64,000 bases of DNA from Pristionchus mayeri (taxonomy: Eukaryota; Nematoda; Chromadorea; Rhabditida; Neodiplogasteridae): positions 27,721,087-27,785,086 of the forward strand of contig BTRK01000001.1 of the NCBI GenBank assembly GCA_036245805.1, given 5' to 3'. A program made the position numbers and the translations under genes. Every line of letters begins with the position of its first letter. The stretch's first letter is position 1. Positions 1 through 12,567 of the stretch are shown piece after piece. Below the pieces are notes generated by a model that was given only the letters and a program-made list of their open reading frames with translations, was not told where the DNA came from and did not search any database.

Positions 1-504
1 ACAAAGTGGCGCTCATAGCTAACTAATAGGTTATTAATTAATGGTATTGTGCAAACAATATTTATATATATTTATAAATATTAAATTTTCAAGTTAAAAA
101 ATTTCGCAATTCGAAATATGCCTTTCGATTATCGATTTTATCATAAATGCATGGATTGAATTTCCTTATGGATTTCGACCACAGTAATTTATTCTCCTGA
201 TTTTTGTGATTCGAAAATGGTGCTGTGTGCAATATAATATGAAAAATGAAGAAAAATGTGCGTGTCACCTTGATTTGAAGAAATTTTTTCACATGATTTT
301 TTTGTTTTTTTTCTAGATTGTTTGTTTTCTTTTTTTAAACTTGCTAAAATTACATTCTCATTATTCTATTGAGAAAACAAGCTTACCACGAGGTACCGAG
401 AGCACACCACGTGGTTCCAGGAATCATTTACGTGGTACCGGTGCCATCCAAAATTTTTAATATCCTATTGTGCAATGAAAAAATAATGTTTATTTCGTTT
501 GCAG
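1..504. other. AT-rich stretch without a recognised gene
   Basis: No gene is visible in this stretch. It is AT-rich with homopolymer runs near 290-345. From about 385 to 445 it holds degenerate GGTACC/GTGGTTCC-type units, which recur at 738-795 and, in larger number, inside the fold-back element at 14.9-17.3 kb. Confidence 0.5.
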
Positions 505-598
505 CTGTGAATGTGGAGGAAAGGAAGGAGATAAGGAATGGATGCCCGTGACCAAGCTCTGACGCCTCGTCGAGGACAGAAAGATCACCACCCCACTG
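505..598 (+). pseudogene. Ribosomal protein S2 exon fragment, copy A (decayed)
   Basis: After a TTTGCAG acceptor the plus strand encodes [11 protein letters not shown], then a stop (TGA) where S2 has Gly, then RLVEDRKITT. This matches the strongly conserved start of the eukaryotic small-subunit protein S2 (uS5), whose family reads [16 protein letters not shown]. Only about 30 codons are present. No other S2 exon lies nearby, so it cannot make the ribosomal protein. It is a paralogue of the fragment about 360 bases downstream and is the more damaged of the two, with a nonsense codon and changed residues after it. Confidence 0.8.
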
Positions 599-737
599 GT
601 TGGTTACTTTCGCTTATATGAAGACAGACGCTCGGTTCCATTGCGGAAGCATATTATTCCTCAATTAGTTGCATGTCTTCCCAAGTCGGTTCCAAGTAAT
701 TATCTTACCGTACCATACTGTTATTACACATTCCTGG

Positions 738-800
738 GACGGTACCACGAGGTACCAGAACCATAACACGTGGTACCAGGAATCAACCGCGTTTTACCAA
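738..800. repeat. Degenerate GGTACC minisatellite patch
   Basis: Short units such as GGTACCACGAGGTACCAG and CACGTGGTACCAGGAATC occur here and again at about 385-445, in both cases just upstream of an S2 exon fragment. The same GTACCA-type unit is amplified at 15.57-16.09 kb and 16.32-16.60 kb. This suggests the S2 fragment and its upstream patch were duplicated together. Confidence 0.6.
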
Positions 801-862
801 ACCATTATGTTTTTTTTATTATTTCCTTTCACCATGAAAATAATTCTTATTTATTTTTACAG

Positions 863-972
863 CTGTGGAGGCGGAGGAAAGAAAGGAGACAAGGAATGGA
901 TGCCCGTGACCAAGCTCGGACGTCTCGTCAAGGACAGCAAGATCACCATCCTCGAGGAGATCTACCCCAAAG
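863..972 (+). pseudogene. Ribosomal protein S2 exon fragment, copy B
   Basis: The exon has a TTTACAG acceptor before 863 and a GT donor at 973. It reads [20 protein letters not shown] followed by [15 protein letters not shown], a near-perfect match to the N-terminal conserved block of ribosomal protein S2 (uS5 family: glycine-rich tail, then [16 protein letters not shown] and LEEIY). The reading frame is open. The next exons (the S5 core with FLG and the C-terminal domain) are absent downstream, where a minus-strand THAP gene begins. I therefore call it an orphan exon left by partial duplication. An alternative is that it serves as an exon of an unrecognised chimeric transcript. Confidence 0.8.
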
Positions 973-1117
973 GTCGGTTACTTTCGCGTGTATAATGCAA
1001 CTATCCACCCCCCCCCCCCTCCCCCAACGTTTCCCTATTTCTATAATTAGGTCGTGTAGGAATGGCGAACTATCGCTTTGTATTATTTATCAAAAAAAAT
1101 ATGAAATGTGTATTAGT

Positions 1118-4100
1118 TTATATTTCGGGTGATTCGTTCTCTCCCTCCTCATCGCTAAACTCCTCGAAGTCTAGACCTTTCTTCTCATATTCATCGTAGC
1201 CCGACTCCTTCAGCGCTTTCTCCTGCTCTTCCCACCAATTGATTAGCTCGTCGTAGATGTCGTCATCGGGGATTCCGATTTTTTTGAGCGATCGAACTTC
1301 ACTTAATTCGTCACGAACTTTGAGGCTTTCCTCCATGATCTAGAAAAGTGGGTGATTGATCCGGTATTAATGGAAACTCAGAAATATTAGACATTATTCA
1401 CCTCGTGCCTCCAAGAGTGGGAACCCATCGATCTCTTTCTCTTTATTGCGTCGACCAATCGTCCTTTTCTAGAAATAATAGTGTTCCCTAATTCTTCCCT
1501 CTCTCCAAGCAGATCATCTAGCATGAGGCTGTTGTAGTGGAGCATCGATAGTCTCATCTTCAGCTTATAGTAGTGGGGCGGGCTGCAGTTACCATCCATT
1601 TACTACGCTCTATTTCGTTAATGTTTTTTCACTAACCAGGAAAAACTTTTGGGGGCATACATCAGACTGAGCGAGTGGTAGCACTCGTTTATCGATGTGT
1701 CGATCAGGGATGCAGAAGACAGAAAAGCTTTTTCGAACTTTGGTGCGAAGACCATAGCGCTAATCATTTCAAGTTCCTTCGAATCAGCCTGAGATGCGGA
1801 GATGTGTGCGCCATGTATTTACTTGAGTAACCTTTAGGAGTTGACGCGTTTCTCCCTTCTTCAACCGCTTGAGTCTACCGTGCTCGCATTTGGCAACTAT
1901 ATCGAAACCATCTCCCTGCCATTGATCAATTTTTTTAGCGTCCGCTTATATTGGCACCTTCTTCCAAACGTGCTTTCCTTGAATGTGCATGATGAAAGAT
2001 CGCACTACTTCTAGAGCACGAGGACGATCTTTGGGTAGGGGATACTTGCGATGCACACAGTACAGGTGGTTGAAAAATTTCTGATAGATGGGTGCAAGGG
2101 TGGGATTCGATTTCACCATCTAAAGTAATATTATCTTTCAACAATATTTTGTTGACCTAACCTTCCACCACTCCTTCCTTATCGGCTTTTGTACATGCCA
2201 CCAATCATTCAGCGCTTCGATATGCGACGTCTTAGGATCCTCTCTCAGCTTTTTATTCACCATGGCATTCTGGTCACCCACTCTCGTCCTAAGAATATTT
2301 ATAACTAACTTTCCAATATTCTTCCTTAGTTACTCCTTTTGAACATATATTGTTTTGGCTTACTTGATCTCTATCCCTGCATCTATTAATTCCCCTAGCG
2401 CTCTTCGAATCCCTTCCGACTCCATTCGTATAGACACTCCATCTATAATCGGGTGCTCTCGTTGCTGAATCTCTCGTCGCAATTCTTTATACCAATTCCA
2501 TCCATATTCTTGTGCATCGCCACTCCCGCCAACGCAAGTTTGGTTTCGCAATCTATTACCGTATTCTTATTGTTAGTTGACGTGAAACCGGGACAGTCAT
2601 ACTGGCCGTCAATGGACACTTGTAGACCACCCTTTCCCTAAATATCGGTTAATAATTATCACTTATAGTTGCCTATTTACCTCCGCAGCACAGACAGCTA
2701 CCTCCCTTACGATACTCTGCCATTCCTCGTGCACTCTCTCTATTGCCACACTTCCAATTTCTATGACTACTTTGCGAATAGAGCGTGTCGAAGGAAGGTC
2801 AATCTTTAGCAGGTTTCCCCAGTCGCTCACTCTCTAGAATTGGATCCTTGTACTTTTTTTAAAGTGCAGTTTTTGTCTAACCGGGGAAGGAGTGCCAGTG
2901 ATAAATGCGGCGATTCCGATAGAGTGATTAGCAGAGTAAACTTGACTTCTCCCTTTCCCAACCTTCTCCTGACTGTCCCATGCCACACTAGCGTTGCATT
3001 TGAGGTTGAGGCAGTCGTAGTTTATAACCCACGCACTACCAACTCTCCTCTTCACGATGAGACTTTGGTCAAGTCTTTCCCCGCACTTTTCACATCGTTG
3101 AAAGAGTCTTATCAGGCAACTGTTCTCTACTATTCCGTAGCGAGCCGTTTCATCACTGATCTCATCTTCTCCCCAAGAAAATTCATCCTCCTCCTCTTGA
3201 ACACTCTCTTGGGAGCAACGGTACTCCGTATGCTATAACGCAGCTATTCTAGGGAATTCCTTATGTTCAACTAACCTCGGACTGATCAGTTGTGACGGTG
3301 TTCATAGAAATATCGCTTTTGAAACGTTTGGGCAGAATCTCATCCGGTTCATTCCAGGGTCCGAGGTCGTCTGGATCGCCGACGGGATCGATAGGAGGAG
3401 GGAGCCATACATGGAGCTTTTAATTTTTAGGTTACAACAATTGTTTAATAGCACTATTTTGTGTTTTCAAATATTTATGGTTCAAGCATTTCATGATTGT
3501 ATTTATGTAAAAAGTTCACAGTGATTACGTATTGCTTTTTGAATTCTGAATAATATACTTTCCACTTACATCTGTGTGTGATGCAGTTGGAGAAAGAGAT
3601 CAAGAACGACGAGCCGAGTTAGGCTCTCTCTGGAACGGGAACATGTCCAAATATAGATCGATTTCGTGCATATAATCTGAGATTGTAGGTTAATTGTTCT
3701 ACTGTGTCACGATAAGTCTGCGAAAGTAGGTTGCTGATGTCTGGCTTATAGTTTTACTGCAGAACATCGTAGATATGAATCTCCCATTATGTCCATTCAT
3801 GTATTCCACTTAGGCTGGAGCTGAACTCACTTGTCTTCCTGGGAGTTGATGCTTTGCAGGCTGTTTGGCAGAGAAATGAGATGGCGGAACGAGATCCGCT
3901 GGTCGAGTTGTGCGCAGGGGTACAGTGGGGATTTAAACGGGGCGGACAACGACAATTCGGCACTGAAGCAATGCGCATGCGTATTCGTCACTCGTGCAGA
4001 AGCGGTTCATGTCAGTATAAATCTAATTGATAAAACTCACGTCCTTGGGCAGTTCGTCGTCGGCGGAGTTGAAGTGTCGCAAACACCACCTAGGCTCTTT

Positions 4101-4265
4101 CACCGAAGAGTGTCTATCTAATAGACGTGCAGTTCCCTGCTCATCTAAGCCCTGTCTCAGTAGCCACTCTCGTTGAAGCACCGGTCTCGACCGTGGAGGG
4201 AAGTTCTTTGTATGCGCCGTCTCCTCCCCACAGAGAAAGCACCTTTTCTTCCTAACGCTGATCAT
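1118..4265 (-). pseudogene. THAP zinc-finger protein with transposase-like body, probably decayed
   Basis: This is a multi-exon minus-strand gene. The first exon (4041-4265) encodes MISVRKKRCFLCGEETAHTK and ends with WCLRHF, the CxxC...CxxH pattern of a THAP DNA-binding zinc finger. Later exons encode an acidic linker (about 3283-3425), a Cys-bearing domain with CEKCGERL and WDSQEKVGKG (about 2887-3236), SIDGQYDCPGF (about 2560-2640), IRMESEGIRRALGEL (2360 region), GDQNAMVNKKLREDPKTSHI with DWWHVQKP (2164-2290), a FIMHIQGKH block (1940-2120), and MYAPKSFSW before 1640. The order matches THAP-linked, transposase-derived proteins of animals; Kolobok-type transposases also carry THAP, so that origin is possible but unverified. 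Signs of decay are an in-frame TAA after GKHVWKKVPI (about 1948), an unresolved frame change near 2500-2550, and an exon near 3790-3940 whose open frame does not join the THAP exon cleanly. The C-terminus is acidic and ends at 1118. Confidence 0.7.
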
Positions 4266-4631
4266 GCTGAATTGTTTCTCGAGGAGTATATTCAAACGAA
4301 AATGACAAAACAGTGAAATTAAAAAATGAAAAATGAACACAAAAAGGATCGATTAAACCCACACACAGTACTTAGAATCGTGGCGCGTTTAACGCGTGCA
4401 AATTCTCCGTCTGAATTTTCGACCCGGGTATTATTCCCGGTTCCGGTCTTGAATTTTGATGTCTATTCTTCGCTTAATTATTAATTTTTATTTTTTTATT
4501 TTTTGACAAAGATGATCGGAAAGGTGATAAATTTCATCTGAGGTGCAATGTTCTAAGAGTGCCAGGTCCCTTTAATAGCTTTACAATGCTGAAAATTATT
4601 AGATTTATAAATACCAAAAAGATGACATATA

Positions 4632-5557
4632 TCAGGTTGGTGCAAAAGTTTCGCTTCAAAATCGCGATTGTGGTTTTCGAGCTATATCTTGCTTCGGGTT
4701 TGAGCAATCCTTATGTGGTTTCTTTTATAATATTGGTACATGTGTACTCCACATAGCGCACATTGCACCGCACCACATCAATCAGTTCCACTAATAAAAT
4801 ATCATGCCAAATTCTGAAAATTGCATTTTCTTATGAACTTTTTATATTGATTGCAACTCTTTGTGCAACAATATTTGTGCCTCTTAGAAACGATTTTCGT
4901 GAAGTACGATGGCTAGCTATTCTACTGTTGCAAGTAATCTGTTTCAGCCACAAAACAACCTGAAAAGATAGGACCGTTTTGAGAAAGATAGGACCGAAAA
5001 GATAGGACGGAATTGTGTGGTATTGCATCTTGCAGGTTTAGATTATGTTCACAGGGAATTTTTGCTGCAAAAGCTTTTGGTCTCAAATGAAATATAATCA
5101 GAAGTAATTATCATGAGGATGCTACCATAGAAAGTTGATGAAGATTCATCTTTCCTTTTGAGAGATTTCGCAATTATTGTTTTGAAATTCAAATTTTAAC
5201 GATGAAATCGGATTTTTTCGCCTCACAAGTTATCCGAGGATGCCCGAAACTCCCATTTCAAGTGTTCGATAGGAACATCCACCCTTCCTCATTGGAGTCT
5301 TAGAAGGGTGGAACTTGCATTAAAGTCATTACATTTTTAGGATGATTTGTGTCAAAAACCCAAAAACATGGATATTTTGCCATTTTACAGTTATTGTTGT
5401 TTTTCTGAGGAATGCAATTGCATCGAGCGGGTACAAACATATAATTGTAATGACCTAACACTGCCTCAAGTAATGCTCAAGTGCCAATTGATGCATGAGA
5501 TGCGTTCACAAGAAAATATGCAAAATGTCTTGAGGCGAAACTTTTGCACCAACCTAA
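4632..5557. mobile_element. Mariner-like element, non-autonomous
   Basis: The left end begins TCAGGTTGGTGCAAAAGTTT. The right end is its inverted copy, AAACTTTTGCACCAACCTAA. Both ends are flanked by TA (4630-4631 and 5558-5559). The terminal sequence is the TTAGGTTGGTGCAAAAGT type known from mariner elements. The 926-base body contains no open frame resembling a mariner transposase (about 345 residues), so the copy is non-autonomous or decayed. Its right end abuts the truncated 3' end of the first kelch gene, whose reading frame runs into the terminal repeat. Confidence 0.85.
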
Positions 5558-5559
5558 TA

Positions 5560-8500
5560 CTTGAACAGTATCAACTTTTCATTTCCGAACCTTCTATAAT
5601 TCAAGCTATTGAGTGTAGTCCATGTGTTAGTCCGAGGGTCGTATCTCTCTACTATATCGAAATATTCGCCAGCGTATTCTGCCCCTCCAACAACGTATAT
5701 TTGTCCATTCAGCACTGCTACTCCCATTCCATATCTCCTCGTTTTCATCGGCGCGATCAAAGTCCAACTGTAATGAGAAATATGAGGGAAACAAAATTGA
5801 AATCTACAGATACAAACCTGTCCGTCTCGGGATCGTAACATTCTCCCTCATTCATTACGTGATGATTAGCAAAGTTTCGACCACCAATCACTGAATGCAA
5901 GTTTAATTTATGTCAAAGGGATTTCCAATATATCACCATATAGCTTTCCATCAAGAACGCAGGAAGATGCCCAGGTGCGCGGCATATTCATAGGTTTCAG
6001 AGACGTCCACACTGCAACAATGTACGTCTGTGTATCAATATCTCAGTCAAAAGTTCGGACCCACGTACTAAATAAATTAAGTTTGGGATCCCATCAAAGG
6101 GTACCCATGCACCAGAACTACCCAGGTCCCATCACCTATCAGAACCCCTTTTTGGGAGCCGGGTAGCCTGTGGCGGAACCGGGTAACATGCGATGGGACC
6201 TAGATAACAAGACATGTGATCCGGGTCCCAAATTTGCATTTTTCGGGACCCGGGTCCGAGGCTTAACAATGGATATCTGCGTTCTCTTCTGGATACCTTG
6301 AGTTGAAGGGTCGTACACTTCCAAAGCGGAAAGAGACTGTGTGGCCAGTAATTCAACCAGCCACATATCTGTTTTAGTTATATATATGCTATTGCTTGAA
6401 ATTATCCGTCTCACATTTGTCCAATGATCACTCCAAGAGCTCCCCAAATTCTGTAGGTGATCATATTTGGAATCTGAAAAAATAATATAACAGTATCTTC
6501 AACTAATTACTTGCAAAAATAAATAGATTGAAAGCTACCAAATGCCATTCATTCGAGATTGTGTCGTAATATTCGCATGGGGTATGTCCGATGAAGTATA
6601 TCTTTAATGGAAATTATACACTTTATAAAATATTTAAATATGAATGCAAAAAATATTCACAAATAATACCTTTTGTTCAAGGACAACAACATCTTGGCAA
6701 ACCTGAAGGCTTTTCTGAATATCTGGACATCCTTAAAATATATATCCCACATTTTATAACATATTCTCAACTCACTTGTCCACGTGTCGGAAATTGGGTT
6801 GTAAAGATCCACTTTGATGCATTGTTCTCTATAACAGCTTTCTGAAACAAATAATTATGCGTTTTAAATTTTTAGAAAAATATAAAAAATAAATATACTA
6901 TTGATTGACAAGTAATTCATAAAATTAAAAAAAAGTTCAACTCGCAATAATTAAAAATCACCAATGCGAAAAATTAGTCCATCAGCTTGTTCGCATATTC
7001 TCTTTGTCATTTTAAATGACTCACAGTCATCTCGTGAGCTCTTGTTGCAAATTATGTCCTACAAGATCTTTCCCTCACAATAATTTACGAAGTCCTAAGT
7101 TTAGCCGAATTTTTCTTCGTCCTCACTTCTAAGCATACTATTCATCCTTTGTTTATGTCTCTCGTTCAATGAAACTGCACGAATGAATAAAATAATGCAG
7201 CGCCTTGGCTTCTTCAATAAGATCCATGCATTCCTGATTTTTTACAATCCATTGCGTCTTTTCCACTGTTTCCGCGATGAAAAGCGCATTGAGAAGTGTA
7301 AGACGGACGCATTTCAACAGCCTAAATATTTTATGAAATATTTGAGAATTGCTTTTGCCAATCAATCTCAGAATTTAGATACTCACTTCTCAACAAATTG
7401 ATTTCTACAGGCGTCTTTTTCCATCCATAGACTGAGCGCTTCGAAAACCTGCGAGTACAATCGATTTGCTGCGTTACTATCACAATGGTCGAAATTCGTT
7501 GCATAAGTCATTTACCTGGGTCTCATCATCAAGATCAAGTGAATCTCTCTGAAGGAAGAACTCCAAATCTTCTTTTTCGAGTTCGAGGAATTCAGGAGTT
7601 TGCGAGATCGGCACAAAGTTTTTCTAAAGTTAAATTGTATTGAGCTTAATAAAACATTTTTAATATTCCCACTCACATCGAAAAATCCAATGATCCTTTG
7701 AACATCGTGATAAGCTATTGTTCTAAAGAATTGCAATAACGATGCAACATTGTGAATTGTGATTCGATTGATCATGAATTGAGCGCTTTCTTCAACCACT
7801 GCAGGCTGAAGTTGTTTATATTTAGATCGAAGTAGACTTTATACGTGTACTGTACTGTTAATAAGATCAATAAAACAATGAACTGTAATTCTAACCATAT
7901 GCAGAAAATTAGCAGCAATTATGAGATCTTGTACAGTCTCTTCAGTGATGGTTAAATGCCCAATATACGCGTAATTTAGAAGTCTTTCAATAGTAGACGA
8001 ATGCAGCTCTATAAATTATGCGAATATTATATCGAAAATTGCAAAACTAATCATACCAGATAAGTTTGACGATAGATCTATTTCTCCCGAAGCACATTCT
8101 GTCATGTTTGAGTTGAATAGAGCATGGAAGAATGGAATGCGAGCACTTAGGAGATCCTGGAATCGCTTTCTTACATGTCTATCAAACATGTAAAAATGAA
8201 TGAATGCTTGTTAACGTTACTCTAACCTTGTGAGCCCTCAGCGTCTTACTATCCACTTTTATCGTCACATCAAAAAGACTTCCTTCGCGGCGTAACTTTT
8301 CAAAATCTTGATATTCCTGAAGTGATCATGTTCAAATGGTCGAATACAGATAAGAAAATGACAAAATCATTGGTACCTCGGGCATGGAATGTACGATTAT
8401 GGCATTGTTGGGTAGATCAGGACTATCTGGATTACCCAGAGGGATTGTAATACCTGATAAATAGGCATGATTAAAAATGATGCAACAATAAAACAATGCA

Positions 8501-8585
8501 ATAATACGGTTAAAAACAAACCACATGCAGTAAAGACGGGAAGAGTTGCTTCGGTGGCAGACGTCATATTTATAACAGAGGACAC
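5560..8585 (-). pseudogene. KLHL1: BTB-BACK-kelch gene copy 1, 3'-truncated
   Basis: Exons in order (minus strand): 8522-8585 (MSSVINMTSATEAT...), 8377-8453, 8227-8316 (EYQDFEKLRREGSLFDVTIK, start of the BTB domain), 8057-8156 (DLLSARIPFFHALFNSNMTE), 7896-8008 (LLNYAYIGHLTITEETVQDL, end of BTB), about 7680-7802 and 7517-7626 (BACK domain), then kelch exons with CEYYDTISNEWH, RYVAG and YVVGG. Proteins of this architecture usually serve as substrate adaptors for Cullin-3 ubiquitin ligases. The N-terminal half is intact. The kelch part is not: after RYVAG the frame hits TGA near 6345, an imperfect GGGACC-rich insertion lies at about 6110-6270, and the gene stops at the mariner-like element after VERYDPRTNTWTTLNSLN. 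The last kelch repeats and the helicase exons seen in copies 2 and 3 are missing. Confidence 0.8.
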
Positions 8586-8859
8586 TCCAAATACTAGTGA
8601 ACACGCAACGGATAGAGAAAATTAGAGTCAGCACTTGCCACTTGGTTTATTCTAAGGACGCGCGAATGTATAGACTCTGCCTCTGGGAACATTGCATAGC
8701 AAGTGAGTCTCTATACCTGACCTCGTCACGACTATCATTATCAGTAGTACAATATTGTCCACGATATATTTCATACAAACAATGTTCTTTATCTTTGAAC
8801 ACGAGGCGAATGAAACAATCAAAAAAATAATTCCCGATTACAGAAATAAGTGGAACGTC

Positions 8860-9655
8860 TTAATATCCGGTGCAAATATATTGAAAAGTCGAACGTCCAT
8901 TGTAAACGAACTTTTTGCAATCTTTTCTGAAAGTTTTGTGAAGATTCTCAGAGAGAATAATGACTTGTTTATCCCGAGGTATCTTGCTGAATATCTTCTC
9001 GACTTCACTACATTTTGCTAAAGAATATTCGTATGAATATGCTACAGAACGGATAACTGACTTTCGTTCGAATACATTTAGTCGAAATCGTCGTGAACGA
9101 GATGGTCTAGTTTGTCTAGTTTGAGAGCTCCAGAATTAATCAGGGAAGAGATTCGACCAGGAGTTCCAATAATAACATGAGGACAATTATTCTTCAGAGT
9201 TACTTCGTTCTTCTTGAGTGGAACATCTCCACAGAAAAGTCCAATCTGAGAATAACTGTGAAATCACAAAATCTAAAGACGCAGCAACCTTGACTGAAGT
9301 CAGGTTTTTGGATAATCTTTCGTATTCCTCCTTAATCTTTGATGCCTTTTCACGAGTTGGACTTAGAACAAGGAAGGAAACTGCGCCATCCACTGGTTTC
9401 AATTGGCTTAAAGTAGAGATAACGGCAAGAGTTGTCTTTCCAGATCGATTTGATCCTTGACAGATAATGTTCTTCCCGAGCAAAGCTTGAGGAAGGCACT
9501 TGAACTGCACTGAAACCGATGAGAGATTTACAAATAAATCTTGTCTGTTTGCACTTACCTTCTGTTGGATGCATATATCCTTGAGCAAGAATGGACTTCA
9601 GAAGTTCATCCTTCAATTCGAAATCACGAAAACCACTGCTTTCTGTGGAAGCAGT
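8860..9655 (-). other. UAP56/DDX39-type RecA1 exons of KLHL2
   Basis: Exons read SSGFRDFELKDELLKSIL, HPTEVQFKCLPQALLGK, CQGSNRSGKTTLAVISTL (intact P-loop GxxxxGKT), VLSPTREKASKIKEEYERLS (motif Ia), LFCGDVPLKKNEVTLKNNCP, VIIGTPGRISSLI (motif Ib) and HLVHDDFD (motif II position). A stop codon follows. Beyond it, and past a short intron, the frame resumes with VEKIFSKIPRDKQVIILSEN (motif III position, SEN for SAT) and ends at 8860 after STFQYICTGY. Spacing and wording match the first RecA domain of the mRNA-export helicase UAP56/DDX39 (hel-1 in C. elegans). There is no second RecA domain. A complete DEAD-box helicase needs both, so unwinding activity is not expected. Confidence 0.85.
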
Positions 9656-10448
9656 CTGAAATTTACAATTTGAAACCTGCAAACTATCCCTCGTGCACAT
9701 TTACCAAGGGCGATGGAACTGTTGCGGGGATAGATAGAGCTCCGATGAAAGATTCTTTGCTGCATCGCTCACTAAGGTAAAGAACAATTTAAATTAAAGA
9801 GTGATGGATAATAAACTCACTACATCGGTGTTTTCTCCTCCCAAGTGTCCGTATCAGGATGGTACATGTCAACTGTTGCATAGTAACTTTCCAGTACAAA
9901 TAATGTACCATGTGATGCGATCAACGTATTGATGCCCCTATAAATGTTGTAATCAATTTTTAACCTTACTGCTATTAACCTGAAAGCAAAATACACTGCG
10001 AATTTTGAATGCTTAAATATTTTGTAAGCAACAATTTCTTCATATTTCTAAACAAAATGTTCTTTTTTTCTGATATTGTTTTTCACAACTCAACGGGAGT
10101 GCGACGCCAGATCCAAACTCAGACACTTACAACTTGTCAGACACTTGTCAGGTAAATTTCAAGCATCTATTGGCCAGTTTTGTATTTTACACTTAGTATA
10201 TGATACTTTTACTTCGCAGAAGTGCTCAGTTTTGGCAAAAAACGTCTCATATGAAAAGGCGATGCCACTACCTTCTTTCCTTCAAGCAATTTAGTGTAGT
10301 CCATGTGTCTGTGGTCGGGTCATATCTCTCAACGATATCCAAGTCCTCGTCTTCCCACGTACCTCTGGAGTTCATAGAGCAATTACAGTAGTTATAAGAT
10401 ATTTGGTACGTTTAGCGAATTAGATATGACCCGACTTATACTGACATG

Positions 10449-10513
10449 CCCCTATTCTGTGATAAATTGCTTGTTAGTTATACTGACAAGTAATTTATCA
10501 CAGAATAGGGGCA
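10449..10513. repeat. Short perfect-arm hairpin in a KLHL2 intron
   Basis: GCCCCTATTCTGTGATAAAT and its inverted copy ATTTATCACAGAATAGGGGC flank a short loop. The hairpin lies in the intron between two kelch exons of KLHL2 and is absent at the matching place in KLHL3, so it looks like a small inserted inverted repeat or a transposon remnant. Confidence 0.7.
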
Positions 10514-10799
10514 ATGCTCACCCTCCGACGACATAAATCATTCCATTTAATACTGCCGCACCCATACCATGTCTCCCCAATGCCATTGGTGCAATTGGTG
10601 TCCAACTGAAAAACAGGATTCTTCGATATCTTTTTCTATATCAGGTAAACTCACGAATCAGTTTCAGGATCATAACGCTCTCCGTCTCTTAGATCATAGA
10701 ACATGGGACCATTTGGATAGCAGCGTCCGCCAATTACTGAAATTTAATTACTTCTACAGTTTAATACAATTGAACACAATTAAGACACAAATATTTTTC

Positions 10800-11865
10800 T
10801 AAAGAAATTAAGACATATTACCGTAATTTGTATGGTACTTAAAAAATCAATAAAAAGCACTTTAATATCAAGATAAAGATAGGGACCGCAGAGCATGGTC
10901 ATTTCAGAATTCCAACTTACAGTATACCCCCATCTCTTTTCAGTTTACGATTCTAAATCGCTTCTGAACTTTCAAAACTTTTTCAGTTGTTTTCAACGTT
11001 TTGTTTTTGATACAGATTATTTTTTTCCTTTCCGAATGAATGCTCCCTATGTCAATTATATTCCCAGATCATTTTGACCACTGTGAGGCCGGTATAATGC
11101 GGTTCATAGTCAATTTAGAAAACTGTGTTTCTAGTTTCCACTCAATAGACCGATTATTGATTTGCTCCCTCTGCCACACCTTATATTTCGTTACGCATAC
11201 AATTTAGGGACTCTAGAGCACACAATCCCGCGATTTGCGTTAATGTGGCAGAGGAAGCATTAAAGTTACATCGAGTTTTAGACTGAAAACCCGCGACGTT
11301 TTGTGATGCCCACTTTCCCTCGATCGATAATGTACTTCCGTCCTTTGACACCCCATATATTCCTATGCCAATTCAATCTACTGACCCTAAAGAACGTCTT
11401 TTCGCGTAGCAAGGCCAGGTGTCATCGAACGGAATGCTACTTTCTCGGTCTGAAAGCAGAACACGCGATGTTCCTATGTCAAACAGTGATAAGCTCAGTA
11501 ATAAGCTATTTTCTTGGTCTATGATTCCCAGAATGACATGTATATCAATTCGAAAACATATTTTCATATAATTTCAGTTTAAAAATTAAGAAAAATAAAT
11601 AATGAAAAATACGAAGAGAAAAATAGAAAAATAGTCAGTCGCTGATTAAGTCAATGTTGGAACACCGAGCGTACTGTATCTCAGCCTCGGCGTTAATTTT
11701 GTTAATTCGAATAATTAATTTATTTCGTAAAATTTTTAATTTTTTGGTGTCGAAATCGTATCAGCAGCTCATAAACTATTGGATTCTAGGCGCATTTTAT
11801 TTTAGAAGCATTTTGAAGAAACCCGCCCGCTCTCCCTAGATAAAGATTAATATTTTACAATACAT
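10800..11865. other. Enlarged KLHL2 intron with repeat-derived sequence
   Basis: The intron between the exon ending in VIGGRCY and the preceding exon (RELSASCVLDGKIYG) is about 1.1 kb here, against about 0.2 kb in KLHL3. It holds an inverted pair, GCTCCCTCTGCCACA near 11163 and TGTGGCAGAGGAAGC near 11245. No open frame of note is present. The extra length is most simply explained by one or more insertions, but I could not define outer ends. Confidence 0.5.
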
Positions 11866-12567
11866 ACCGTATATCTTTCCGTCAAGTACGCACGACGCTG
11901 ATAATTCACGCGGTCTACTCATCGGTTGAAGTGAAGACCACGCTGAAAGTAAATTATAGCATTACTAAAGAACTAAAGTAACTAAAGAGTAAGGTGCAGA
12001 GACGTCAAGCGATTTAAAAGTCGTCAAACGGAAACGCGAGATGGTGTAGTTTGGTGAGAACTATAATTGGCTAAACAAGTACGAGATTCCGTGATTTATC
12101 ACTGACTTCATCCATCGGATTTAACAATGAGTCGAGAGGGGAGTGGGGTTCGAGATCTCGTAATGACAGCACTGATTGCCTTGTTAGAATTACCTTGGGT
12201 ATCTGGGTCGTACACTTCTACGTTAGAGAACGAAGGATCATAGTTCCCGCCAGCCACATATCTATAAATGTCTCAACATTTTTGTTACTTATAGAAAACT
12301 CCGCTTACATTTTTTTTGTTTATAGCACATATAGCCGCTGGATAATATCGTTCAGTCTGCATGTTCGGAATCTGAATTTGAAACACTGCATGGTCATTGT
12401 TTAACATATTTTCTTGAAATTCCTGAATTACGTGTAATTATATCAGAATTATTTTTTGCCCAGTTAGCATTTGTTCATGACCCTTTAATCTATCTATTGG
12501 CTGTTATTTTACATTCCGTATTCCGCAATCTGAACGTAGCGTTCTTGAAGAGTATTAGATAGAATGT

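Noticed and set aside
5347..5838. 163-codon plus-strand frame across the mariner end
   Set aside because: It runs from the transposon body into the antisense of a kelch exon. It has no family match and no splice support.
8755..9021. Plus-strand frames at 8755-9021 and 17479-17766 that resemble each other
   Set aside because: They are the antisense of the last helicase exon (VEKIF...STFQYI). Their similarity is explained by the minus-strand coding sequence.
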